DNA of 33,761 bases, from assembly GCA_002344965.1 (NCBI GenBank), contig DDUU01000022.1, forward strand, positions 1-33,761. The letters are read 5' to 3'. The stretch's first letter is position 1. Each line of letters opens with the position of its first letter. This DNA comes from Candidatus Tepidiaquacellales bacterium UBA2330. GTDB taxonomy: Bacteria; Bacteroidota; Ignavibacteria; Tepidaquicellales; Tepidaquicellaceae. Shown piece by piece: positions 1 through 8,984 of this stretch. The translations under genes and the position numbers were made by a program. The notes below the pieces were generated by a model, which worked only from the letters and a program-made list of their open reading frames with translations, was not told where the DNA came from and did no database searches.

Positions 1-99
1 TACATTTAATTTGATTAAATGCGAAAAAAACAGAATAAAATATTATACCTTTTAATAAAATGACTTAAAGTTTAAATTACATGAATTTATTTAAAGGCT

Positions 100-930
100 T
101 TGACAAACTACAGGGCTGATTTACATTTACACACAAATTATTCCGACGGAGTGCTTTCTCCATCAAGACTGATTGATCTGGTAAGAAAGCATGACATTTC
201 AGTAATAAGCATTACTGATCATGATAATGTAAGCGGAATTGATGAAGCTCTGGAATACGGTTCACTTAACGGCATAAAGGTCATTCCCGGAGTCGAAATC
301 AGCGCAGATATTGAAGAACAGGAGATTCATATTCTGGGTTATTTTCTTGATTACAAAAACCCTGCACTCACAGAATTCTTAAAAAAATCCAGACAGAAAA
401 GACTCGAAAGAAATGCAAAGATAGTATATAAACTAAATGAGCTGGGGAGTAAGATAAATTTTGAAGACATTCTGAAAAAAGTCGGAACGGGCTCTTCACT
501 GGGGAGACCGCATATTGCAATGGAGCTTCATGATGAAGGTTTTGTCAAGACTTATTATGAAGCATTTTACAAATATATAGGAGATGATAAGACAGCTTTT
601 GTAAGAAAATCAAATCCTGATACAAAGGAAGTGATAGATCTTATTTCTCAATGCAAAGGACTTTCCTTTATTGCTCATCCGGGCAAGCTGATAAGAGATG
701 ATTTATTAATGAAACTCATAGAGCAGGGAATTGACGGAATTGAGCTTGTGCATCCTTCGCATGACAAAGAATCAATGAGTTATTTTAACAAAATCATTTC
801 GGAAAAATTTTTATTGTCGAGCGGAGGATCGGATTTTCACGGCGGCATAAAAAACGACTCCGGCAGTCTCGGGAAATTTGTAATCAGTGAAACGGAAATT
901 ATCAATATGAAAAGAAGATTATTCATTTAA
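100..930 (+). CDS. PHP-domain metal-dependent phosphoesterase (TrpH/YciV type)
   Basis: A 276-residue PHP-superfamily protein, probably a metal-dependent phosphoesterase or 5'-3' exonuclease of the TrpH/YciV (RNase AM) type. The metal ligands of the fold are visible in order: DLHLHTNYSDG at the N-terminus (H9, H11), ITDHD (D40, H41), GVEIS (E66), EIHILGY (H77), AHPGK near residue 200 and SGGSDFHG near residue 245. The length is normal for the family. The start is a TTG at 100, because an in-frame stop lies just upstream and the PHP motif begins at residue 7; AAAGG at 93-97 could serve as a close ribosome site. ribH follows after 7 bases. The family is clear; the actual substrate (nucleotide, RNA or sugar phosphate) cannot be told from the sequence. 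Confidence 0.85.
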   Translation: MTNYRADLHLHTNYSDGVLSPSRLIDLVRKHDISVISITDHDNVSGIDEALEYGSLNGIKVIPGVEISADIEEQEIHILGYFLDYKNPALTEFLKKSRQKRLERNAKIVYKLNELGSKINFEDILKKVGTGSSLGRPHIAMELHDEGFVKTYYEAFYKYIGDDKTAFVRKSNPDTKEVIDLISQCKGLSFIAHPGKLIRDDLLMKLIEQGIDGIELVHPSHDKESMSYFNKIISEKFLLSSGGSDFHGGIKNDSGSLGKFVISETEIINMKRRLFI

Positions 931-937
931 ATAAAAT

Positions 938-1423
938 ATGATAAAAGAGACAGAAGGAAATTTAAATACTCAGGATTTAAGAATAGGAATAATAATCAGT
1001 AAGTTCAATGAACCTGTTACAGGAAATCTTTTAAAAGGAGTATTGCAGGCGCTTAAAAACAACGGGATTGAGGAAAAGAATATTGAAGTTTTTTATGTGC
1101 CCGGCGCCTTTGAAATTCCGGCTGTATTAAAAAAACTTTGCAAAAAAAATACAGACGTTAAAACATTTGACGGATTCATAACTCTCGGCTGCGTTATAAA
1201 AGGCGAGACTGCTCACTTTGAATATATCTGCGACAGCGTTACGCACGGCATTAACAGCATTACGCGTGAATTTGAAATTCCCGTCGCTTTTTGCGTACTG
1301 ACCTGTTACACTCCGGTTCAGGCTTTTGAGAGAAGTATGATCCCTCCGGATTCGGAAAATAATAAAGGTTATGAAGCCGCATTATCAGTTATAGAAATGA
1401 TTAATTTAATGAGAAAGATCTGA
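938..1423 (+). CDS. ribH: 6,7-dimethyl-8-ribityllumazine synthase
   Basis: Lumazine synthase, the penultimate step of riboflavin synthesis, joining 3,4-dihydroxybutanone 4-phosphate with the ribityl-amino-pyrimidine. At 161 residues it is the usual length. Visible family motifs are IISKFNEPVT near residue 20, VPGAFEIP near 54, the phosphate-binding GCVIKGETAHFEYI with the catalytic His at 93, and the C-terminal NNKGYEAA. The stretch normally reading FGVLT..T..QA.ER appears as FCVLTCYTPVQAFERS, slightly divergent but aligned. The ATG at 938 has no Shine-Dalgarno sequence, as for most genes here. It lies between the PHP gene (7-base gap) and folC (5-base gap), so it is probably part of one transcript. 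No other rib genes are in the window. Confidence 0.95.
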   Translation: MIKETEGNLNTQDLRIGIIISKFNEPVTGNLLKGVLQALKNNGIEEKNIEVFYVPGAFEIPAVLKKLCKKNTDVKTFDGFITLGCVIKGETAHFEYICDSVTHGINSITREFEIPVAFCVLTCYTPVQAFERSMIPPDSENNKGYEAALSVIEMINLMRKI

Positions 1424-1428
1424 AGAAA

Positions 1429-2736
1429 GTGCAATACATTGCCGCAGGTAAATTTAAAACCTATAAATCTGCAATTGAATATCTGTTCGGGCTCGAAAGA
1501 GCTGGTATTAAATATGACCTCACAAATATTTCAAAGCTTTTAAAGACAGCCGGAAACCCGCATCTGAATTTTAAGTCTATTCATATCGCCGGAACAAACG
1601 GGAAGGGTTCTGTATCTTCAATTTTAAATTCAGCTCTTATCGAATCAGGAATTAAAACAGGACTTTACACTTCGCCTCATATTACAGACTTCAGGGAAAG
1701 AATACTTGTGAACGGAAAATTCATTTCAAAAAAATTCATAACGGATTTTGTAAATGAAATGTATTCTCATATAGAAAAGATCAAACCGAGTTTTTTTGAA
1801 GTTACAACTGCACTGGCATTTGCTTATTTCAGTAAAATGAAAACGGAATATGCCGTTATAGAGACGGGACTCGGCGGAAGACTTGATTCTACAAATATTA
1901 TTACCCCTGTTGTTTCAGTAATCACAGGTATTTCAATAGATCATACTGATTATCTGGGCAAAAGCATTTCATCCATTACCGCAGAGAAGGGCGGAATAAT
2001 TAAGAAAGATATCCCGGCTGTTGCCGGAAAGCTTACTAATGTATCAAAAAGAATTCTTTCCAGGATCGCTTCAGAAAAAAATTCCTCAATAACTTTTTCT
2101 GACTTTAATAATTTAATTAGAATTACCCGAAGGAAGGAAAACGGTTTTTACTTTACAATTGAAAAAAATCCAGCGGAATATTTTTTTCCTGTTACAGGAG
2201 ATTATCAGTCAATAAATATAAATACAGCAATATACTGTCTCAAAATTCTGAAAGACAATAAAGGTCCGGATGTCGGCATGAGAATTTTCAAAAAATCACT
2301 GTTCAGGTTAGTAAAGAATTCTCACTACAGAGGCAGGTTTGAGTTAATATCAAAGAATCCGAAAGTAATTATTGATATATCTCACAATCTTCAGGGAATA
2401 GAAAACATTGAAAATAATCTGAAGTATTTTAAATTTAATAAAGCGGTAATAATTTTCGGTATGATGAATAATAAAAATTATACCGGCTGTATTAATGAAC
2501 TTAAGCGGCTGAAGCATCCCGTTATATTTACGAAACCTGATTACAAAAGAGCAGCAGAACCGGAAACATTGTTCAGCATTACAAAAAAAGACTCTGTAAA
2601 ATTCGCTCTCAGAAAAAACGTAAAAGAAGCATTTGAGCTTGCAAGCAGTATGACAAGGAAAAATGATCTCATTCTTGTAACAGGTTCTTTTTTTCTTGTA
2701 AGTGATTTTCTGAGATTCTTTAATCAGTTAAAATAG
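1429..2736 (+). CDS. folC: Bifunctional folylpolyglutamate/dihydrofolate synthase
   Basis: Mur-ligase-family enzyme that adds glutamate to (dihydro)pteroate and folates. The 435-residue length fits FolC. Visible motifs: ATP-binding HIAGTNGKGSVSS (about 52-64), the loop LYTSPHITDFRERI (near 80), ETGLGGRLDSTN (near 145), SIDHTDYLG and the carbamylated-lysine region AEKGGIIKK (near 190), and in the C-terminal domain RGRFELI and DISHNLQG (near 305-320). The start is a GTG at 1429 preceded by a GAAGAAA purine run. Only 5 bases separate it from ribH, so vitamin genes for riboflavin and folate share the run. Whether it carries both synthase activities cannot be told from sequence; single-copy bacterial FolC proteins often do. 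Confidence 0.95.
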   Translation: MQYIAAGKFKTYKSAIEYLFGLERAGIKYDLTNISKLLKTAGNPHLNFKSIHIAGTNGKGSVSSILNSALIESGIKTGLYTSPHITDFRERILVNGKFISKKFITDFVNEMYSHIEKIKPSFFEVTTALAFAYFSKMKTEYAVIETGLGGRLDSTNIITPVVSVITGISIDHTDYLGKSISSITAEKGGIIKKDIPAVAGKLTNVSKRILSRIASEKNSSITFSDFNNLIRITRRKENGFYFTIEKNPAEYFFPVTGDYQSININTAIYCLKILKDNKGPDVGMRIFKKSLFRLVKNSHYRGRFELISKNPKVIIDISHNLQGIENIENNLKYFKFNKAVIIFGMMNNKNYTGCINELKRLKHPVIFTKPDYKRAAEPETLFSITKKDSVKFALRKNVKEAFELASSMTRKNDLILVTGSFFLVSDFLRFFNQLK

Positions 2737-2783
2737 TCGATATAAAATTTTATATTTAACAAATTATTTTTTACATAAAACAA

Positions 2784-3653
2784 ATGAATACTGAAGACAT
2801 CAGGAAAATCGGTATAATCGGTTCAGGTACGATGGGCAGGGGAATAGCGATTTGTTCGGCACTTGCCGGTTTCGAAACAGTTATAAATGACATCAGTGCT
2901 GAAGCGTTAACAAATTCCGGATCCGCAATAGAGAAAATACTATCCGTTTCCTCTGAAAAGAAAAAAATAACTGAAGAAGAAAAGAACGCGGCTTTGAGCA
3001 GAATTATTTATGCTTCTGATTTTAACTCGCTTAAAGATTGTGATTTCATAATTGAAGCAGCTGCGGAAGATGAGCTGATAAAGAAAGATATTTTCTCGCG
3101 TCTTGACAGCATCTGCAGATCCGATGCTATACTTTCTACAAACACTTCATCCCTGTCTGTTACAAATATCTCGGCTGCAGTAAAAAATAACCCGGGCAGG
3201 GTAATCGGGATGCATTTTTTTAACCCTGCTAACATTATGAAACTTGTAGAGATAGTAAAAGGTGATTTCACATCTGAAGATACTTTGAAGACAACAACTG
3301 AACTTACAAACAAGCTGAATAAAACTCCTGTAACGGCAAAGGATACTCCGGCATTTATAGTAAACAGGATAGCGCGTCCGTTTTACGGTGAAGCTTTGAA
3401 AATACTTGCTGAAGGAACGTCTGATCCGGAGACAATTGACAAAGTTATGAAAGAGTGCGGAAAGTTTGCAATGGGACCTTTTGAACTGATGGATCTGATA
3501 GGAATAGATGTGAATTTTTCAGTAACTAAGTCAGTATATGAAGCATTTTTCAATGACCCGAAATACAGACCGAGTTTTATTCAGAAAAAAATGACAGATG
3601 CAAATATGCTGGGCAGAAAGACCGGCAGAGGTTTTTATAATTACAATAAATGA
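2784..3653 (+). CDS. 3-hydroxybutyryl-CoA (3-hydroxyacyl-CoA) dehydrogenase
   Basis: NAD-dependent 3-hydroxyacyl-CoA dehydrogenase of the Hbd/PaaH type, 289 residues, oxidising 3-hydroxybutyryl-CoA to acetoacetyl-CoA or the reverse. The N-terminal Rossmann motif is IGIIGSGTMGRGIA; STNTSSLSV and GMHFFNPANIMKLVEIV contain the catalytic His in the HFFNP loop; KTPVTAKDTPAFIVNR links to the C-terminal dimerisation domain, which ends with LGRKTGRGFYNY. All family landmarks are present. No other beta-oxidation or butyrate genes adjoin it, so the physiological direction is not evident. The last 4 bases (ATGA) overlap the start of the Fur-family gene, suggesting translational coupling. Confidence 0.93.
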   Translation: MNTEDIRKIGIIGSGTMGRGIAICSALAGFETVINDISAEALTNSGSAIEKILSVSSEKKKITEEEKNAALSRIIYASDFNSLKDCDFIIEAAAEDELIKKDIFSRLDSICRSDAILSTNTSSLSVTNISAAVKNNPGRVIGMHFFNPANIMKLVEIVKGDFTSEDTLKTTTELTNKLNKTPVTAKDTPAFIVNRIARPFYGEALKILAEGTSDPETIDKVMKECGKFAMGPFELMDLIGIDVNFSVTKSVYEAFFNDPKYRPSFIQKKMTDANMLGRKTGRGFYNYNK

Positions 3654-4111
3654 AAATGCAGGCTGCAAAAAGCAATAACGGTAAATTTAAAGCCGGTGAT
3701 ACTGCAGAGTTCAGATCAATTCTGAATTCACATTCACTTAAGGTAACGAAACCCAGAATTGAAATTATGAAAATTCTGAAATCAAACCATAAACCTCTGA
3801 CCATTTCGGAAATTTCCGGTAAACTAACAAATAAAAAAACTGACCTTGTAACAGTATACAGAACGATGAATCTGTTTGAAGAGCTTGGGATAGTAAATCA
3901 GATCGATTTTAAGGATGAGTATAAAAGATATGAACTGATTTATGACAGACATCACCATCACCATATAGTATGCAGAAAATGCAGGAAAGTTGAAAATGTA
4001 GAAACATGTCTTCCGGAAGGATTTGAAAAGTTACTTTTAAAAACAGGTTATTCTGAGATAACTCATTCGCTTGAATTTTTTGGAATTTGCGGAAGCTGTA
4101 AAACTGCATAG
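3650..4111 (+). CDS. Fur-family metal-responsive repressor (Fur/Zur/PerR type)
   Basis: A 153-residue Fur-superfamily transcription factor. The winged-helix part holds KVTKPRIEIMKIL, LTISEISGKL and TDLVTVYRTMNLFEELG (recognition helix). The dimerisation part holds a metal site with five consecutive histidines (101-105) followed by VCRKC (C108, C111), and the C-terminal CGSC pair (C147, C150), which forms the structural zinc site typical of Fur and Zur. The specificity (iron, zinc or peroxide) cannot be decided from these motifs. Its ATG overlaps the stop codon of the dehydrogenase by ATGA; a second ATG is 6 bases on. An N-terminal extension of about 20 residues precedes the DNA-binding domain. 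Confidence 0.9.
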   Translation: MKMQAAKSNNGKFKAGDTAEFRSILNSHSLKVTKPRIEIMKILKSNHKPLTISEISGKLTNKKTDLVTVYRTMNLFEELGIVNQIDFKDEYKRYELIYDRHHHHHIVCRKCRKVENVETCLPEGFEKLLLKTGYSEITHSLEFFGICGSCKTA

Positions 4112-4143
4112 CGGGAATTTTTAAAAAAAATTAAAACCAAAAA

Positions 4144-4833
4144 TTGATAAAAGCTATTATATTTGATCTTGATAACACTCTGGTGGATTTTATGCTGCTG
4201 AAGCGGGCTGCGGTAAACGCGGCTGTGTATGCAATGATTGACGCCGGATTGAAATTAACTCCTGATGAGATCCGTGATATGATAAACAATATTTATGACT
4301 CGGAAGGAATTGAGTATCAGCAGGTTTTTGATAAACTATTGAAAGAAGCGCTCGGCAAAGTGGATTATAAAATAATGTCAGCAGGAATAGTTGCATACAG
4401 GAAAGCGAGAGAAGCAGCTCTGAAGCCGTATCCGGGCGTGCTGCCTACGCTTATTGAACTTATAAAAATGGGATTAAAGCTTGCGGTAGTTTCAGACGCT
4501 CCTTCAAAGGAAGCATGGCTGAGACTGTCATATATTAATTTTCATCATTTGTTTGATGTAGTCATTACATATGATGAGACAAGAGAAAGAAAACCATCTC
4601 CGGTACCTTTCAATCTTGCATTAAAAGAGCTCGGATTGAAAGCTGACGAATGTCTTATGATAGGCGACTGGGCTGAAAGAGATATGGTCGGTGCAAAATC
4701 AGTCGGAATGAAAACCGTGTTTGCCAGATACGGAGATACGTTTAATACGGTTAATCCGGATTCAGATTATGATATAAACTCCATTTCGGAGCTGACGGAT
4801 ATTGTAAAAAAAGAAAATGGCATAACAAAATAA
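4144..4833 (+). CDS. HAD-superfamily hydrolase (phosphatase, subfamily IA)
   Basis: A 229-residue HAD phosphatase. Motif I is IIFDLDNTLVD (nucleophile D8, acid/base D10), motif II is AVVSDAPS near residue 118, the conserved lysine lies in RERKPSPVPF, and motif III is LMIGDWAERDMVGA with the metal-binding acidic residues. The helical cap between motifs I and II places it in subfamily IA (phosphoglycolate phosphatase/haloacid dehalogenase-like). The start is a TTG at 4144, directly before the HAD motif, with no upstream ATG in frame. The substrate is not predictable. It is followed after 7 bases by acpS. Confidence 0.88.
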   Translation: MIKAIIFDLDNTLVDFMLLKRAAVNAAVYAMIDAGLKLTPDEIRDMINNIYDSEGIEYQQVFDKLLKEALGKVDYKIMSAGIVAYRKAREAALKPYPGVLPTLIELIKMGLKLAVVSDAPSKEAWLRLSYINFHHLFDVVITYDETRERKPSPVPFNLALKELGLKADECLMIGDWAERDMVGAKSVGMKTVFARYGDTFNTVNPDSDYDINSISELTDIVKKENGITK

Positions 4834-4840
4834 TATTATT

Positions 4841-5209
4841 ATGATCAGAGGAATGGGTATAGATATAATTGAAGTAAAGAGAATAAGAAAAATCATGGAA
4901 GATTACGGGGACAGATTTCTCAAAAGAATACTTACGGAAAATGAAATAAATTACTGCATGAAATTCTCAAAACCGGAGCTTCATCTTGCGGGCAGATTTG
5001 CCGCAAAGGAAGCTTATTCAAAAGCTATCGGCACAGGAGTAGGAAAAAGTTACAGCTGGAAGGATATTGAAATTCTTAATAATGAAAAGGGAAAACCGTA
5101 TATCGTTCATATAAAGGAATCAGAGTATTCCGTTTTTAAATTTGAGGTAAGCATTTCGCATACTGAAGAATATGCATGCGCTGCAGTCAGCTGTGAGGAA
5201 ACTGCTTAG
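4841..5209 (+). CDS. acpS: Holo-[acyl-carrier-protein] synthase
   Basis: Transfers 4'-phosphopantetheine from CoA to a serine of acyl carrier protein, making ACP active for fatty-acid synthesis. At 122 residues it is the normal AcpS length. Visible motifs are MGIDIIEVKRI (magnesium-binding Asp), the central AGRFAAKEAYSKAIGTG with the metal-binding Glu, and VSISHTEEYA near the end. The ATG at 4841 follows the HAD gene by 7 bases, and the stop codon directly abuts the start of the next lipoprotein gene (TAG then ATG), so the two are probably translated together. Confidence 0.95.
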   Translation: MIRGMGIDIIEVKRIRKIMEDYGDRFLKRILTENEINYCMKFSKPELHLAGRFAAKEAYSKAIGTGVGKSYSWKDIEILNNEKGKPYIVHIKESEYSVFKFEVSISHTEEYACAAVSCEETA

Positions 5210-5626
5210 ATGAGATACTTATTATTTTTATTTTTAACATTAATTTTATTTTCTTGCGCATCTTCAGAATATGATATCAGAAAAGATATTACCGGCACAT
5301 GGATCATTCAGCATCAGAATGCGGGAAACAGCAGCTATGAAAGAAATTATTATCAGTTCATATTTCAAAAAGATTCATTTTTTATAGAGATGGGATTAGT
5401 CAGTGATGATCCGGGTAAGAATGCCGAGCCATTCAGGGCAAAAGGTTTGTATAAAATTTACGGTAATGTAATAAGTATGAAAGGGGTTGCTAAAGCCGAA
5501 GGATTTACAAAATACAACGCAGACTTTGAAGAAAAATTTGATTACATATTTGATAAGAATACAATGGATTTATTCCCTCACGGTAATATTTTTTACAATG
5601 GTTTCTATCTTATCAGAAGATTCTGA
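5210..5626 (+). CDS. Small lipoprotein, lipocalin-like, function unknown
   Basis: A 138-residue predicted lipoprotein. The N-terminus is a hydrophobic signal peptide ending in the lipobox LFSCA with the lipidated Cys at 16. The mature part contains ITGTWIIQHQ and alternating beta-strand sequence (YYQFIFQKDSFFIEMG, YKIYGNVISM), which resembles small lipocalin-like outer-membrane-associated proteins in which a Gly-x-Trp opens the first strand. I do not recognise a specific family. Its start codon directly follows the acpS stop codon. It is the last gene of the leading-strand run and ends 9 bases before the convergent lipoprotein gene; no terminator hairpin is visible in that gap. Confidence 0.75.
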   Translation: MRYLLFLFLTLILFSCASSEYDIRKDITGTWIIQHQNAGNSSYERNYYQFIFQKDSFFIEMGLVSDDPGKNAEPFRAKGLYKIYGNVISMKGVAKAEGFTKYNADFEEKFDYIFDKNTMDLFPHGNIFYNGFYLIRRF

Positions 5627-5635
5627 GTATTTACA

Positions 5636-6721
5636 TTAATCTACCCAGTCACATATAAAAACATTAGTCTCGCCTTTTACTTTACCGTTTCTGTTTGAGC
5701 AGAACGCTAACTTTTTACCATCAGGTGAAAACATAGGGAATCCGTCAAACTCATTATGAAAAGTAATTCTTTCAAGTCCTGTTCCGTCAATATTAATTTT
5801 AAAAATGTCAAAATTTCTTTTATCTTCATTATCTATATTTGAACAGAAGAGAATTTTCTGACCGTCAGGAAAAAAGAAAGGAGCGAAGTTAGCGGCGCCG
5901 TTGTTTGTTACCTGGATTTTATTTTTTCCGTCGGCATCCATTATCCAGATATCAAGTTTTGAAGGTTTAATAAGACCTTCGGAAAGCAGGTTTTTATATT
6001 CTTTAATCTCATCATCATTTGCAAAAGTTGTCCGTCGGTAAATAATTTTTTTCCCGTCATAAGAAAAAAACGGTCCGCCGTCATAACCTAACTCGTCAGT
6101 AAGCTGCTTGACATCGCTTCCGTCAATGTTCATGGTATATATATCAATATCACCGTTTCTTGTAGAAGTAAAAACTATTTTATCTTCAGCCGGCGAGACA
6201 GTTGCTTCGGCGTCATATCCTTTTTCCGAAGTTATCTGTTTCAGATTAGTGCCGTCTTCATTCGCGGAAAAAATATCATAAGAGTCATAAAGCGCCCAAA
6301 CATAACCCTTTGAGAAATCCGGTTTATGCGGACATTCTGTGTCATTTAAATGCGTTGAAGCAAAAACAACTGTCTTATTATCGGAAAGATAATATGCGCA
6401 GGTAGTTCTGCCTGTTCCTGTACTGACAAGTTTTTTATTACTGCCGTCCGGATACATTGTGAAAATCTGATCACATTTCAGATCACCGTTTGTGGACTGA
6501 AAGGAAAACTTTTTCCCGTCAGGAGAAAAATAGCATTCGGCGTTTTCACCGCCGAAAGTAAGCTGTGTAATATTTTTTAAATGGACTTCTTCCGGCAACC
6601 GAAGTGAATCACTAATTGAATCTGAAGTTTGTTTTTCGGCATTATTGCCGCAAGAGCTGAAACAGATAAAGAAAGCTGAAAATACTGAAACAATAATTCT
6701 AAAGTTCAAATCTTGTAACAC
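5636..6721 (-). CDS. Lipoprotein with TolB-like (PD40) beta-propeller
   Basis: A 361-residue lipoprotein made of beta-propeller blades of the TolB/PD40 type. Repeated blades show YFSPDGKKFSF, ATVSPAEDKIVF, FFSYDGKKIIY, FFFPDGQKILF and MFSPDGKKLAF, each followed by a segment naming an extracted value (DIYTMNIDGS, DIWIMDADGK, DIFKINIDGT). The signal peptide ends in FSSCGNN, with the lipid Cys at 24. I chose the GTG at 6721 because AAGGAG lies exactly 6 bases upstream (6728-6733), a strong ribosome site in a region where most genes have none. A longer form from TTG at 6754 is possible. The start overlaps the last 23 bases of the Rsh gene. The role is unknown: such propellers bind proteins or glycans in the periplasm or at the surface. 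Confidence 0.85.
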   Translation of the reverse strand: MLQDLNFRIIVSVFSAFFICFSSCGNNAEKQTSDSISDSLRLPEEVHLKNITQLTFGGENAECYFSPDGKKFSFQSTNGDLKCDQIFTMYPDGSNKKLVSTGTGRTTCAYYLSDNKTVVFASTHLNDTECPHKPDFSKGYVWALYDSYDIFSANEDGTNLKQITSEKGYDAEATVSPAEDKIVFTSTRNGDIDIYTMNIDGSDVKQLTDELGYDGGPFFSYDGKKIIYRRTTFANDDEIKEYKNLLSEGLIKPSKLDIWIMDADGKNKIQVTNNGAANFAPFFFPDGQKILFCSNIDNEDKRNFDIFKINIDGTGLERITFHNEFDGFPMFSPDGKKLAFCSNRNGKVKGETNVFICDWVD

Positions 6722-8918
6722 TGAATACTCCTTCCTGATTCGTAATTTTATCAATTATCTGATTAAGTTGTTTTAGATTTTGAATACTGAGAATCAATGT
6801 CCCTTCAAACATCGAACTCTTTGTTTTAATGTCAACACTTTTTATGTTGGTATGGAAATTTTTGGAAATTGTTTTGGTGATTTCGTTAAGTATTCCCGGT
6901 CTGTCTTCGCCGATAATTTTTACGCCGCCTGTGAATTCACCGGAATCCGCTTCATTCCAGTTAATATTAATGATTCTCTCCGGTTCTTTAAGATAAAGGT
7001 TAAGAATATTTTTACATGTCTTTCTGTGAATTCTGATTCCTTTTTCCTGACTAATAAAACCGATGACTTCATCTCCGGGTATCGGATTGCAGCATTTAGC
7101 ATATTCATATTTTATGCCTTTAATATTCTGAGATGAGCCGTTACCAATGAAAATACCGTTAGTAGAATTTCTGGCTTCATCAACATATTTATCAAAATTA
7201 TCAGCATCATTCTCACTTCCTGCATCCTGCGAGGGTGATTTCTGATCAAGGGTTGTGATCCTGTTTTTATCTGACAGGAAATCAAGTACTGCATTTACTT
7301 TAGATTCATCAATAGAAATTGAATGAAAGAAATTGCCGGTATCCTTATACTTAAATTTATGAACGACTTTAGAAAGGTCCTCGTCAGAAAGTTTCAATTT
7401 TAATTTTTTTACTTTCTTTTCCCAGAGTTCTTTTCCTTTCTGTATCAGGTTTCTTTTTTCCGTGTTAAAAAATTTTCTGATATCAGATTTTGCTTTATGC
7501 GTTACAGCAAATTTTTCCCAGTCAATTTTCGGACTCTGATTTTTTGAAGTAAGAATTTCTATCTGGTCACCGCTTTTCAGAAGCGTATCAAGTGTAACAA
7601 TTTTACCGTTAACTTTTGCTCCGATACACTTCATGCCGACCTGAGTGTGGATGTCAAAAGCAAAATCGATTGCAGTAGCGCCGGCGGGAAGAATTTTCAG
7701 ATCACCTTTTGGAGTAAAGCAATAAATTTCGTCCTGATATAAATTAAGTTTAAAGCTTTCCATCACCTGAGACGAAGTTTCGTCTTTAGAAGAGTTCTCA
7801 ATACTTTCCCTGACAGCTTTCATCCATTCCTCAAGTTTTTTATCATGAATGTTATTATTCTCTTTGTATTTCCAGTGAGCGGCAATACCTTTTTCTGCAA
7901 CTTCATTCATCTCTCTGGTGCGGATCTGGACTTCAAACATTTTCCCTTCTTTACTGATTAGTGTAGTATGAATGGACTGATATCCATTCTGTTTCGGAAG
8001 GGAGATATAATCTTTAAATCTTTCAGGAACCGGGATATAAATTTCCGAACAGATGCCGTAAACTGAAAAGCAGTCATTTTTATTTTCTGTGTCAAGCACG
8101 ATTCTGATAGCAAACAGGTCGAAAAGTTCTTCGAATGATTTATTTCTGCTGATTATTTTTTTATAAATGCTGTAAAGATGTTTAGCTCTTCCGTAAATTT
8201 CAAATTTGTAGCCATCTTCATTTAATCTTTCTTTAAGAGGTTCAATAAATTTTTTAATGATTTTCTCACGCTCTCTTTTTTTTGCCTGAAGTTTTTTGGC
8301 AATTTCGTCATAAGCAGATCGGTTAAGATATTTGAAGGACATGTCTTCAAGTTCGGTTTTTACAGAAGAAAGTCCGAATCTGTTAGCAAGGGGAGCAAAA
8401 ATTTCAAGAGTTTCCTGCGCGAGTCTCATTTGTCTTTCATTAGAAAGGAACTCCAGAGTTCTTAAATTATGAAGTCTGTCAGCAAATTTTATCAGAATGA
8501 CTCTGATATCAGAGGTCATAGAGAGAAGCATTTTTTTATACGACTCCACCTGCTTCATTTCATAATTCTCAAACATACCTTCGATCTTAGTGGCTCCGTC
8601 CACAATGTCGGCGATTTCAGGTCCGAACTCTGCGCTGATATCATCCAGAGTAAACGGAGTATCTTCAACAACATCATGAAGTAATGCAGAAGCTATAGAA
8701 ACAGCATCCAGCGGAATTTCCTGAGCAAGAATAATAGCAACTTCATACGGATGTGAAAAGAAAGGTTCACCTGAAGCACGCTTGGCATTTTTATGAGCTT
8801 CATAAGCAAATTTAAACGCCCTTGTGATCAGCTTTTCATTTGAGAGACCTGCCGGTAAATTTTTTTTACTGTGATAAAGCAGATCGTCTAATTTCTTTTT
8901 ATAAAAATTATTAAACAT
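6699..8918 (-). CDS. rsh: Bifunctional (p)ppGpp synthetase/hydrolase (RelA/SpoT homologue)
   Basis: Makes and degrades the stringent-response alarmone (p)ppGpp. The 739 residues are full length. From the N-terminus: HD hydrolase domain with SHPYEVA (H56) and SALLHDVVEDT (H81, D82) and KFADRLHNLRTL, all intact; synthetase domain with GRAKHLYSIYKK, FDLFAIRIV and NGYQSIHTTL; TGS domain with DEIYCFTPKGDLKILPAGATAIDFAF; a zinc-finger-like stretch with YAKCCNPIPGDEVIGF; and a C-terminal ACT domain with IIGEDRPGILNEITKTI. Because the HD residues are intact, it should be bifunctional rather than RelA-only. The ATG at 8918 is the only sensible start. The downstream lipoprotein start is embedded in its 3' end. 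Confidence 0.96.
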   Translation of the reverse strand: MFNNFYKKKLDDLLYHSKKNLPAGLSNEKLITRAFKFAYEAHKNAKRASGEPFFSHPYEVAIILAQEIPLDAVSIASALLHDVVEDTPFTLDDISAEFGPEIADIVDGATKIEGMFENYEMKQVESYKKMLLSMTSDIRVILIKFADRLHNLRTLEFLSNERQMRLAQETLEIFAPLANRFGLSSVKTELEDMSFKYLNRSAYDEIAKKLQAKKREREKIIKKFIEPLKERLNEDGYKFEIYGRAKHLYSIYKKIISRNKSFEELFDLFAIRIVLDTENKNDCFSVYGICSEIYIPVPERFKDYISLPKQNGYQSIHTTLISKEGKMFEVQIRTREMNEVAEKGIAAHWKYKENNNIHDKKLEEWMKAVRESIENSSKDETSSQVMESFKLNLYQDEIYCFTPKGDLKILPAGATAIDFAFDIHTQVGMKCIGAKVNGKIVTLDTLLKSGDQIEILTSKNQSPKIDWEKFAVTHKAKSDIRKFFNTEKRNLIQKGKELWEKKVKKLKLKLSDEDLSKVVHKFKYKDTGNFFHSISIDESKVNAVLDFLSDKNRITTLDQKSPSQDAGSENDADNFDKYVDEARNSTNGIFIGNGSSQNIKGIKYEYAKCCNPIPGDEVIGFISQEKGIRIHRKTCKNILNLYLKEPERIININWNEADSGEFTGGVKIIGEDRPGILNEITKTISKNFHTNIKSVDIKTKSSMFEGTLILSIQNLKQLNQIIDKITNQEGVFSVTRFEL
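6728..6733 (-). promoter_or_regulatory. Shine-Dalgarno site inside the Rsh gene deciding the lipoprotein start
   Basis: On the minus strand AAGGAG is followed by TATTCA and then GTG at 6721. The site is inside the coding sequence of the upstream Rsh gene and fixes the start of the beta-propeller lipoprotein. Most other genes in this window have no such motif, so translation here is probably coupled or re-initiated at the end of Rsh. Confidence 0.7.
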
Positions 8919-8984
8919 TTAGTATGAAATATCCTAATTCAGGTTTGCTCTTAATTTAACAAAACAAATTGATAAAGTGAATAG

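Noticed and set aside
3950..3969. The run of five His codons in the Fur-family gene as a repeat expansion or tag
   Set aside because: Histidine-rich stretches before CxxC are normal in Fur/Zur metal sites.
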